Of a stretch of DNA of 64,000 bases, positions 24,219 through 32,183 are shown in pieces. Both the position numbers and the translations under genes were made by a program. Under the pieces are notes generated by a model, which had not been told where the DNA came from, made no database searches, and worked only from the letters and a program-made list of their open reading frames with translations. This DNA comes from JBFLVU01 sp037444825 (GTDB lineage: Bacteria; Acidobacteriota; UBA4820; DSQY01). Each line of letters starts with the position of its first letter. Within the stretch, counting starts at the first letter, position 1. Location: contig JBBILR010000002.1 in NCBI GenBank assembly GCA_037444825.1, positions 95,076 to 159,075 of the forward strand. Direction: 5' to 3'.

Positions 24219-25943
24219 CTACTGCCGGTCCTTGGGCACCCACCACTCCAGGAGCGAGGGGTACCAGGTGAAGAGGCCGTACCCCGCCCGGCTGGCCTTC
24301 ACGTTTTGGAAGCGGTTCCGGACGGCGGCGGTCTGGGTGGCCGCGAAGAGGTAGGCGTGGGGCTGGTCCTCGGCGACGATCTCGTGGATCCTCCAGAGGG
24401 CCCGCTGGCGGGCCTTCCGGTCGAAGGCCCGCTGCTGCTCCTCCACGAGGCGGTCCACTTCGGGGTTGGAGTAGGACCCGTCGTTCTGCCCCGCGCCCAT
24501 CCCCGAGGGAAGCAGTTTCCCCTGGGAGGAGTGGAGGAGCTGGAAGGGGTCGGGGTCGTCCCCCAGGGACCACCCCGAGAGGTAGGCCTCGAAGCGGTGG
24601 CGGTGGGTGCGGTCCAGAAAGACCCCCCACTCCAGCTTCCGCACCTCCATCCGGACGCCGACCTTCTGGAGGTCCTGCTGGAAGACCTCCAGCCAGCGGG
24701 AGAACATGTCCGCCTCCGCGGGGACCAGGCATTCGAAGGAGAAGGGCTTACCGCCGCGGTCCCTGAGGCCGTCGCCGTCGGTGTCCCTCCAGCCCGCCTC
24801 CTCCAGGAGACGGGAGGCCTCCGCCGGGTCGTAGGGCAGGGGAGCCACGGCGGGGTTGTACTCCCATCCGCCGGGGTAGAAGGGCCCGGAGAGGAGGGTG
24901 CCGTGGCCGCCGAGGATCTTCTCCACCACGCCCTTTCGGTTCAGGGCCAGGGCCAGGGCCCTGCGGACCTTTCGGTCGGCGAAGAGGGGGACCGACCCGT
25001 CCAGGTTCCAGACGATGAAGAAGAACTGCCTCGAGGGGTACTCGAAGACCCACGAGCTTTCGAGGAACCGGGGGTCCTTCCGCACCTCGTCCCACTGCTC
25101 GGGGGCGAGGCCGGTCATGTCCAGGGCCCCCGTCCGGTAGGCCGCCAGCTGGGTCTGGGCCTGGGGGAGAATTTTAAAGACCAGGCGCTGGAGGTGCGGC
25201 CGGCCCCGGGGATAGTCGGGGTTGGCTTCCAGGACCACCGCCTCGCCCCGCCGCCACTCCACGAAGCGGAAGGGGCCGGTGCCCACCGGCCGGGCGTTCA
25301 GGGGGTTCTCGTTGAAGGAGGCCCCCTTCCCCGGGGGAAAATCGTAGAGGTGGCGCGGGACCACGTGGAGGACCCACGCCGCCAGTCCGGGGGCGTAGGG
25401 GACCTTCCACGCCACGCGGACGGTGTACGGGTCGGGGGCCTCCACGGAGGAGACCTCCCCGAAGGTGGGGCGCTTGTTCACCGCGTCCACGGTGGGGTCC
25501 ATGCAGGCGCGGTAGGTGAAGAGGACGTCGTCGGCGGTGAAGGGCTTCCCGTCGTGCCACTTCACCCCCTTTCGGAGGTGGAAGGTGGTGGTCCGGCCGT
25601 CGGGGGAGGTTTCCCAGGACTCCGCCAGCACCCCCACCGGCTCCATGTTCTCGTTCATGTCGAGGAGGGGGTCGAAGATCCATTTGTAAACCAGGAAGGA
25701 AACCTGGTCGCTGGCCACCACGGGGTTCAGCGTCACCGGCTCGGCGGGGAGGGGGCGGGTGAAGGTCCCCCCGCTCTCCGGGGCCCGCCCTTCGTAGCCC
25801 GGCAGAAAGGCCGCCTCCCCCGGCGCCTTGGAGGCCGGCGCCGGAGGGGGGGCGGTGGGACCCTTCTCCGCCGCCCCTCCGCAGGAAACCAATAGGATGA
25901 GGCCGAACAGACCGAGGCCGAAGAGGCTCCGCCTTCCCCGCAT
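24219..25943 (-). CDS. Peptide/solute ABC transporter substrate-binding lipoprotein (SBP family 5)
   Basis: A 574-residue extracytoplasmic binding protein. The signal peptide ends in a lipobox (LFGLILLVSCGG), then a Pro/Ala linker. Family-5 hallmarks include VVASDQVSFLVYKWIFDPL, LAESWETSPDGRTTTFHLRK, VKWHDGKPFTADDVLFTY and, later, RKVRRALALALNRKGVV. It feeds the two permeases downstream (SBP-OppB-OppC-holA order). The substrate is likely an oligopeptide, though nickel, glutathione or opine ligands occur in the family. It starts divergently from the giant secreted protein, with CRP-type operators between. Confidence 0.93.
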   Translation of the reverse strand: MRGRRSLFGLGLFGLILLVSCGGAAEKGPTAPPPAPASKAPGEAAFLPGYEGRAPESGGTFTRPLPAEPVTLNPVVASDQVSFLVYKWIFDPLLDMNENMEPVGVLAESWETSPDGRTTTFHLRKGVKWHDGKPFTADDVLFTYRACMDPTVDAVNKRPTFGEVSSVEAPDPYTVRVAWKVPYAPGLAAWVLHVVPRHLYDFPPGKGASFNENPLNARPVGTGPFRFVEWRRGEAVVLEANPDYPRGRPHLQRLVFKILPQAQTQLAAYRTGALDMTGLAPEQWDEVRKDPRFLESSWVFEYPSRQFFFIVWNLDGSVPLFADRKVRRALALALNRKGVVEKILGGHGTLLSGPFYPGGWEYNPAVAPLPYDPAEASRLLEEAGWRDTDGDGLRDRGGKPFSFECLVPAEADMFSRWLEVFQQDLQKVGVRMEVRKLEWGVFLDRTHRHRFEAYLSGWSLGDDPDPFQLLHSSQGKLLPSGMGAGQNDGSYSNPEVDRLVEEQQRAFDRKARQRALWRIHEIVAEDQPHAYLFAATQTAAVRNRFQNVKASRAGYGLFTWYPSLLEWWVPKDRQ

Positions 25944-25964
25944 GGGGTCCTCCCGCTGGAGGGG

Positions 25965-25994
25965 AGTCTAGCGCCCGCAGAAGCGCGGGCGCAA
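25965..25994 (-). promoter_or_regulatory. Possible promoter of the binding-protein operon (TTGCGC-N18-TAGACT)
   Basis: On the minus strand TTGCGC (25994-25989), 18 bases and TAGACT (25970-25965) end 21 bases before the ATG at 25943. Spacing is slightly long and the -35 weak. Confidence 0.4.
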
Positions 25995-26027
25995 GGGGAA
26001 GCCCCCGGAGACGGCGGCGAGGGAATT

Positions 26028-26075
26028 CGTGAGGGGCCTCACACCGGAAGGGGATAGTTTGTGAGGAAGGTCACA
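26028..26075. promoter_or_regulatory. Two CRP/FNR-family operators, 32 bp apart centre to centre
   Basis: Site 2, TGTGAGGAAGGTCACA (26060-26075), is a perfect TGTGA-N6-TCACA CRP consensus. Site 1, CGTGAGGGGCCTCACA (26028-26043), differs in one half-site base. Centres are 32 bases apart, about three helical turns, so both dimers would face the same side of the DNA. They lie between the divergent starts at 25943 and 26163. Relative to the plus-strand promoter (likely start near 26121) the centres are at about -53 and -85. Confidence 0.7.
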
Positions 26076-26085
26076 CCCTTGCCCG

Positions 26086-26114
26086 TTGCGCGGGAGCGGG
26101 GGCGGGCGTACATT
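26086..26114 (+). promoter_or_regulatory. Promoter of the giant SBBP/PKD protein gene (TTGCGC-N17-TACATT)
   Basis: TTGCGC (26086-26091), 17 bases and TACATT (26109-26114) lie 49 bases before the start codon and just downstream of the CRP-type operators. A weak -35 together with upstream activator sites suggests activated transcription. Confidence 0.5.
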
Positions 26115-26162
26115 ACGAACAAGCGTCACGTTCCGCCCGGCTCCGGCGGTGGGAGGGAAGCC

Positions 26163-29100
26163 ATGTCCCGAAGATTTCCCGCGTTGGCCCTGGCGTTTCT
26201 CGCGCCGGTTTTCGCTCCCCTCTGGGCCGGTCCGGCCACCCCCCTCCCGGAAGGGGTGGGAGGCCTTTGGGAGGCCGTGGAGCCCAACCTCGGCCAGGGC
26301 CCCCCGGAGGCGGCCTTCCTGGTCCGTTCGCCGAGGGCCACGTGCCTCATCGGCCCGTCGGGGCTGGACGTCTACCTCACCGCTCCCTCTTCCACCCCTG
26401 GTTCCCGCGAGGGGGAGCCCGCCTGCCCCCAGCTCGGCGGCACCGCCGCCTTTCGGCTCCGATTGGAAGAGGCCTCGGCGGGGACCTTCCGCGCCGACTC
26501 CCCCCTGCCGGGGGTGGTCCACCACTACCACGGCTCCGACCCCTCCCGCTGGGTCACCGGCGTCCCGAGGTACGGCCGCGTCGTCTGGGAAGCCCCCCTA
26601 CCCGGCGTGGAGGTGGAGTTTCTGCCTCTTTTGGAGGGGATCCGCTTCGACCTGCGCCTCTCCCCGTCCGCCGATCCCGAGCGCCTGGGCCTCGCCGTGG
26701 AGTCCCTGGACGGAAAGCCGGTGGCCTTCCGCGTGGGCCCGGAGGGGAACGCGGCGGTGGAGACGGCCCTGGGGCCCTTTCCCCTGCGCATGCCCGCGGT
26801 GTACGCCGAGGGGAAGGGCGGGAGGAGGGCCGTCCGGGGGACCTTCACCCTTCGGTCCCCCTCCTCCCTGGGGCTCCGGGTGGCGGGGCGCGGGGCGGGG
26901 GAGTCTCTGGTGGTGGATCCCACCCTCGTCTACTCCTCCTACCTGGGGGGCTACGGGACGGAGGTCGTCCAGAAAATCCTGCTGGATCCGGCGGGCGGCG
27001 CGGTCCTCGCGGGCTCCACCAACTCGGCCGACTTTCCGGGGGGGCAGATCCCTCAGGGGATGGACGCCTATCTGGCGGTCTTTTCCCCGTCGGGCACCCT
27101 AGACTTCGTCGCCCTGCTGGGCGGGTACGCCTCGGACTACGGGGAGGCCCTGGCAAGGGACGCATCGGGTGATTTTTACCTCGGCGGCAACTCCTACTCG
27201 TCGGACTTCCCCGTTCTCAACGGCTTTCAAAGTGACCTGGGGGGAGGGGGCGATGGCTTCGTGGCTCGGCTGGGGCCCTCGGGGGCCTTGATGTACTCCA
27301 CGCTGCTGGGAGGGTACGGGGGGGACGCCGTCCTCGGCGTGGACACGGGGCCCGCTGGGAGGGCCTACGCCGCGGGCAGTACCGCCTCCCCGGACTTTCC
27401 CACCACAAGCGGGGCGATCCAACCATCCTTACAAGGACCCCAGGACGGCTTCCTGACGGTCCTGGACACCCTCTCCTCCGGACCGCCCCTTTACTCTTCG
27501 TTCATCGGAGGCTCCGCCGCCGACGAAATGGACGCCGTCCGCACGCGCCCCGACGTCCCCGACGTCGTCTTCCTTTGCGGCCAAACCTACTCGAGCAACT
27601 TCCCCGTGACCGCCAACGGCTACCAGCAAACCTACCAGGGGGGAGGAGACGGGGTTTTCCTGGAGTACGCCAGAGCCCCTTCGCCGGGGGTCCTCTACAG
27701 CACCTACCTGGGCTCCACCGGGGAGGACCACCTCACCGCCCTCACCGCCTACCCCAACGGACAGGCGGCCGTGGCGGGCTACACCGAGTCGCCCTTCCCG
27801 CTGGTTTCCCCCACCCAAGCGGCCTACGGGGGAGGCGCCACCGACGCCGTGGCGGCCCTTTTCGACCCGGACGCCCCCGCCCTCCTCTTCTCCACCTATC
27901 TGGGAGGCAGCGGGGCCGACTTCCCCTACGCCGCCGCCCACTGCACCACCACCTTCGACACCGACCTCGTCGTGGCCGGGGCCACCACCTCGCCGGACCT
28001 CCCCCTGGTGGATCCCCTTCCGGGCCAGGAATCGCTCCAGGGGGTGGAGGACGCCTTCCTCGCCGCGTGGGTCTTTCCCGTGTTGGCCCCCCACAGGCCG
28101 GGGGAGCCCGCCAGCGGCGTCTCCCCCCAAAGGACCCTGACCACCTACTTCGGCGGCGAGGGGGACGACTGGGGAGAGGCGGCGGCGTGCCTTCGGAACC
28201 CCATCACCGGGGTTTCCACCCTCGCGCTGGCGGGGGGGACCACCTCCCTCGCCTTGCCCCTCGCCGGTTCGCCCTTCCAGGGAACCCATGGCGGCGGGAG
28301 CTACGACGCCTTCTTCGCCCTCTTCTCCACCGCCCCGGCCTGCACCCTGACCTGTTCGGCCTCCGCGGATTCGTCCGTCGGCGTGGCCCCCTTCGCGGTG
28401 TCCTTCACCGCCACGGCCGACGCCTCCGGCTGTTCCCAAAACCCCCTCTTCTCTTGGGACTTCGGCGACGGGGGGACCTCCACGGAGCAGAACCCCACCC
28501 ACACCTACGCCGCGGCCGGGAGCTACACCTGGACCCTCACCGTCACCGTCGATTCGGAGACCTGCACCCGAAGCGGCACCGTGAAGGTCTGCGAGCTGAC
28601 CTGCACCGCCTCCGCCTCCGAGGAGCAGGGCTTCGCCCCCTTGGACGTCTCCTTCACCGGCATTGCGGCCTTGTTGGGTTCCTGCGGCATCGACACCTTC
28701 AACCCCACCTACGACTGGAACTTCGGCGACGGCTCCCCCCACTCCACCCTGCAGAACCCTTCGCACACCTACGCCTCTCCCGGCACCTACACCTGGACCC
28801 TCACCGTCTCCTTCGGCCAGGCCGTCTGCACCCAGAGCGGCACCGTGGAGGTCTGCGGCCTCGCCTGCACCGCCTCCGCCTCCCCCTCCGGCGGCGTTCC
28901 CCCGCTGGCCGTCTCTTTCAACGGCGGGGCCTCCACGCCGGGGTCGTGCCCGCTGGACCCGCTCTACCACTGGGACTTCGGCGACGGGGGGACCTCCACG
29001 GAGCAGAATCCCACCCACACCTACGCCTCCGCCGGCACCTTCACCTGGACTTTCACCGTGACGCAGGGCCAGGCGGTGTGCACGCAAAGCGGCACCGTAC

Positions 29101-32100
29101 AGGTCCAGCCCGCCGCGCTGTACGGCTACGTGGGCATCTCGGGGGACGAACTCTTCCCCCTGGACGGGGAGGGGATCGTCTCCGCCTCGGTGACGGCCCG
29201 GAACACCGCCACCGGCGCCGCGGAGACCGTCCCGGTCCTCCAGGGCTTCTACGCCTTTCCCTCCCTCCCCCCCGGCACCTACACGCTGGAGGCGACCGTC
29301 CGGTACAAGGACTTCGTCTTCGTGGACGCCCTCTTCCGCGGCCTCGGATGCCCCGCCCCCTCCCAGGGGTACCTCGAAAAGGAGGTGACCCGCCGCCGGC
29401 CGGGCACCGTCACCGTGACCTCGTCGGGGAGCGTGACGGCCGACGTCCTCTTCCCGCCTCCGCTGGTCCTCCTCCACGGGGCCCTGGGCTGCTACGAGAA
29501 ATGGTACTCCGCCGATCCCTTCCAGCAGGACTACTGGGACAACCGGGCGCGGGCCCAGGGCCTTCTGACCTTCACCCCCCACTTCACCTGGTGGGGGGAG
29601 TCCTACCCCTGGAACCAGCGGGCGGGGGAGGTCTACCAGCAGGTCCAGGCGGACCTCCACGGCCTCAACGAGCAGGCGGGGAGCGTCCTGGGGGTGAGGC
29701 CCTACCCGCCGTGGAACCTGCTCGCCTACGACATGGGCGGCCTCGTGGCCCGGGTCCTCACCTCGGGGAACCTCGGGACCTCGCCGGTGATGGAGGCCCT
29801 TCGGGACCTCTACCTCCTCGGCGTGCCCAACAGCGGTAGCGACTTCCTCTTCGGCGGCCTGGGCAACGGCCTTCTGGACACCGAGACCGTCGTCCGCCGC
29901 TTCAACGAGGTCTACCCCGACTTCGGGCCCTGGACCGAAAGGGTCTACGCCATGGGCGGCGACGAGGGGTGGTGGGGGACCGCCAACTCCGACGGCCGGG
30001 TCCCCCTCTTCTCCGCCTTCTCGATCTTCCGCCTCCTCTGCACCCCCGCCGACCCGTCGGGGCCCCGGTGCCGGCCTTACCCGGCGGTGGTCTTCGACAG
30101 CGAACCCAACCGCGTCTTCCACTACAACCACGCCGACCTAGGCTCCCCGCCCTCCACGGCGGAGATTCTCCTCGGCACCCTGGTTCCCCGGCTGGAGATT
30201 TCGGGCCCGGCGCCCGCCCCCCGCCTCCAGGCGGCCAACGCCCCCGACGACGAGAATCCGCTCAGCCCGATCGGGGCCAGCATCTGGGGCACCGGGGCCC
30301 GGTCCACGGGGACCAAGGGGGGGACCCTCAACGCCTTCGCGGGAGGGGCCGCCACCCAGACCTTCGCCTTCCCGGTGGGGGCCACCGACGGCCTGGCCCT
30401 TTCGGTCTTCGTCTCCGACGGCGCGGGGACCTTCACCCTCAAGGATCCCCAGGGGCAGTCCGTGGCCTCCACGAGCACCGACGACCACTTCGTCTGGACC
30501 GTCCTCAACCCCGAGGCGGGGAGCTGGACGCTGGAGGTGGCGGTGGATTCGGGAAGCGTCACCTTCCGGGCCACCTCCTTCGAGAACAGCCCGGCCGGCA
30601 TCGAGGCCCACGTCACCCGCGACCGGTACGCCCCCGGCGAGGCGGTCCACTACCGCCTGGACCTGTCGGGCGACCCGGGGGACCTGGACCTCACTGCCGT
30701 CACCGCCACGCTCCTTTCCGGGGGCTCCACCCTGGAGACCGTCTCCCTCTACGACGACGGCGGCCACGGCGACGGCGCTGCCGGGGACGGCACCTTCGGC
30801 GGGGACGGGACGGCCCCCGCCCTCCCCGGTTCCTACGCCGTCCTCTTCAGCGCCCAGGGGACCTACGACGGGGAGAACGTGACCCGCATCGCCCTGGACT
30901 CCCTGGCCGTCCTGCCCCCCGTCCACGCCTTCACCGGTTCCTTCGCCGACGCCGGGGCGAGCCTCGACGACGACGACCCCTTCGAGGCGCTGGTCCTCAC
31001 CGTGGGCCTCGACCTGCCCGCCGCCGGCGCCTACGCCCTCACGGGGGACCTCTACGACGGCGCCGGCTACTTCCTGACCAGCGCCACGGGGGCCTTCACC
31101 GCCCCGGCGCCGGGAGCCACCAGCCGCCCCCTCCTCTTCGACCTCTCGCAGGCCCCCTGCGCCTCCTTCGGGGCCGCCCTGTGGGTCCGCAACCTCCGCC
31201 TGAGGGAGGGGGCCACCCTGAACCCCCTGGACGCCTGGGACGCGGACGTCCCCACCGCCTCCTACCCCGCCTCCGCCTTCGACTGCCTTCCCGAGACGCC
31301 AGGTCCCCGCGTCCTGGCCCTCTCCCCCGACGAGGGCCTCCAGGGACGGGGGGCCCTCCTGACGGTGTCGGGGGAGAACTTCGCCTCCGGGGCGGCCGCC
31401 AGCCTGGGGGAGGGAATCTCGGTGGAGGAGGTCTCCGTCCTCTCCCCCCGCCTCCTCTCGGTTCGGATCTCCGTCTCCCCCGCCGCCGCCGAGGGCCCGC
31501 GGGACTTGACCGTCACCAACCCCGGCGGGGCCTCCTTCGTGAAGCCCTCGGCCTTCACCGTCCGTCGCGACCGTGCCCCCTCCGTGGTTCTGCTTTCCCC
31601 GGAGGAGGACTACGTGGTCCTGGGCGCCGAACCCCTCCTGGTGGCCGCCGCCGCCTCCGACGACGCCGCCGTGGCGAAGGTGGCCTTCCTCGTGGACGGG
31701 CAGGCGCGGAAGGAGGACTCCAACCACCCCTTCACCTTCGCCCTCGACCCCGCCTCCCTGGCCTCCGGCGCCCACCGGGTGACGGCCCGGGCCTACGACG
31801 ACGCCGGCCAGACGGCGGAGGTCTCCTTCCTCGCGGTGAAGGACCCGCCGGCCATCACCGCCGTCACGAAGATGACCGCCCCCTTCCGGCTCAAACTCAC
31901 CGGCCAACACTTCCAGATGGGGGCCCAGGTTTTCCTCGGGAGCGATACGGCGCCCTGGCCCCAGACGACGGTGAAGAACACCGCCAAGGTCGTCCTGGGG
32001 GGCGGGAAGGCCCTCAAGGCCAAGTTCCCCCAAGGACAGGCCATTCAGATCCGGCTGGTGAACCCCGACGGGGGCACCTGCACCACCACGTACACGAGGC

Positions 32101-32105
32101 CCTAG
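26163..32105 (+). CDS. Giant secreted multidomain protein: SBBP repeats, PKD domains, alpha/beta-hydrolase-like domain, IPT/TIG and shared C-terminal module
   Basis: A 1,980-residue exported protein. Signal peptide 1-23 (MSRRFPALALAFLAPVFAPL). About 250-720: SBBP-type beta-propeller repeats (YSSYLGGYGTE, YSTYLGSTGEDH, FSTYLGGSGADF). About 727-982: three PKD domains (WDFGDGGTSTEQNPTHTY) carrying extra Cys pairs. About 983-1098: carboxypeptidase-regulatory-like domain. About 1099-1340: lipase-like alpha/beta-hydrolase (VLLHGALG; LAYDMGGLVARV) with Asp1190 in place of the nucleophile Ser and a late His1323. Then pre-peptidase-like and choice-of-anchor-type sandwiches, IPT/TIG (about 1710-1800), a Big/Ig-like domain, and a terminal module 1895-1980 (PWPQTTVKNTAKVVLGGGKA) shared with the C25 peptidase at 45297-48749. 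Start 26163 has GGGAGG upstream. Probably surface-displayed; activity unknown. Confidence 0.85.
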   Translation: MSRRFPALALAFLAPVFAPLWAGPATPLPEGVGGLWEAVEPNLGQGPPEAAFLVRSPRATCLIGPSGLDVYLTAPSSTPGSREGEPACPQLGGTAAFRLRLEEASAGTFRADSPLPGVVHHYHGSDPSRWVTGVPRYGRVVWEAPLPGVEVEFLPLLEGIRFDLRLSPSADPERLGLAVESLDGKPVAFRVGPEGNAAVETALGPFPLRMPAVYAEGKGGRRAVRGTFTLRSPSSLGLRVAGRGAGESLVVDPTLVYSSYLGGYGTEVVQKILLDPAGGAVLAGSTNSADFPGGQIPQGMDAYLAVFSPSGTLDFVALLGGYASDYGEALARDASGDFYLGGNSYSSDFPVLNGFQSDLGGGGDGFVARLGPSGALMYSTLLGGYGGDAVLGVDTGPAGRAYAAGSTASPDFPTTSGAIQPSLQGPQDGFLTVLDTLSSGPPLYSSFIGGSAADEMDAVRTRPDVPDVVFLCGQTYSSNFPVTANGYQQTYQGGGDGVFLEYARAPSPGVLYSTYLGSTGEDHLTALTAYPNGQAAVAGYTESPFPLVSPTQAAYGGGATDAVAALFDPDAPALLFSTYLGGSGADFPYAAAHCTTTFDTDLVVAGATTSPDLPLVDPLPGQESLQGVEDAFLAAWVFPVLAPHRPGEPASGVSPQRTLTTYFGGEGDDWGEAAACLRNPITGVSTLALAGGTTSLALPLAGSPFQGTHGGGSYDAFFALFSTAPACTLTCSASADSSVGVAPFAVSFTATADASGCSQNPLFSWDFGDGGTSTEQNPTHTYAAAGSYTWTLTVTVDSETCTRSGTVKVCELTCTASASEEQGFAPLDVSFTGIAALLGSCGIDTFNPTYDWNFGDGSPHSTLQNPSHTYASPGTYTWTLTVSFGQAVCTQSGTVEVCGLACTASASPSGGVPPLAVSFNGGASTPGSCPLDPLYHWDFGDGGTSTEQNPTHTYASAGTFTWTFTVTQGQAVCTQSGTVQVQPAALYGYVGISGDELFPLDGEGIVSASVTARNTATGAAETVPVLQGFYAFPSLPPGTYTLEATVRYKDFVFVDALFRGLGCPAPSQGYLEKEVTRRRPGTVTVTSSGSVTADVLFPPPLVLLHGALGCYEKWYSADPFQQDYWDNRARAQGLLTFTPHFTWWGESYPWNQRAGEVYQQVQADLHGLNEQAGSVLGVRPYPPWNLLAYDMGGLVARVLTSGNLGTSPVMEALRDLYLLGVPNSGSDFLFGGLGNGLLDTETVVRRFNEVYPDFGPWTERVYAMGGDEGWWGTANSDGRVPLFSAFSIFRLLCTPADPSGPRCRPYPAVVFDSEPNRVFHYNHADLGSPPSTAEILLGTLVPRLEISGPAPAPRLQAANAPDDENPLSPIGASIWGTGARSTGTKGGTLNAFAGGAATQTFAFPVGATDGLALSVFVSDGAGTFTLKDPQGQSVASTSTDDHFVWTVLNPEAGSWTLEVAVDSGSVTFRATSFENSPAGIEAHVTRDRYAPGEAVHYRLDLSGDPGDLDLTAVTATLLSGGSTLETVSLYDDGGHGDGAAGDGTFGGDGTAPALPGSYAVLFSAQGTYDGENVTRIALDSLAVLPPVHAFTGSFADAGASLDDDDPFEALVLTVGLDLPAAGAYALTGDLYDGAGYFLTSATGAFTAPAPGATSRPLLFDLSQAPCASFGAALWVRNLRLREGATLNPLDAWDADVPTASYPASAFDCLPETPGPRVLALSPDEGLQGRGALLTVSGENFASGAAASLGEGISVEEVSVLSPRLLSVRISVSPAAAEGPRDLTVTNPGGASFVKPSAFTVRRDRAPSVVLLSPEEDYVVLGAEPLLVAAAASDDAAVAKVAFLVDGQARKEDSNHPFTFALDPASLASGAHRVTARAYDDAGQTAEVSFLAVKDPPAITAVTKMTAPFRLKLTGQHFQMGAQVFLGSDTAPWPQTTVKNTAKVVLGGGKALKAKFPQGQAIQIRLVNPDGGTCTTTYTRP

Positions 32106-32139
32106 CGGGCGCACGGAGGATGCAGGGAGCGGAAAGACT

Positions 32140-32163
32140 GGGGGCGGCCCGCAGGCCGCCCCC
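32140..32163. terminator. Hairpin between convergent genes
   Basis: A perfect 10-bp stem GGGGGCGGCC/GGCCGCCCCC with a CGCA loop sits between the ends of the giant protein gene (32105) and the cyclase gene (32184). No strong T-run is seen on either strand. Confidence 0.55.
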
Positions 32164-32183
32164 CTCCCGTGCCCCCTGGGCCG

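Noticed and set aside
24306..25895. Plus-strand open frame opposite the binding-protein gene
   Set aside because: The minus frame has a lipobox and all SBP family 5 motifs; the plus frame has none.
27429..30131. 900-codon minus-strand open frame opposite the giant secreted protein
   Set aside because: Repetitive Gly/Val/Glu translation mirrors the PKD/SBBP repeats; no ribosome site and no domain.
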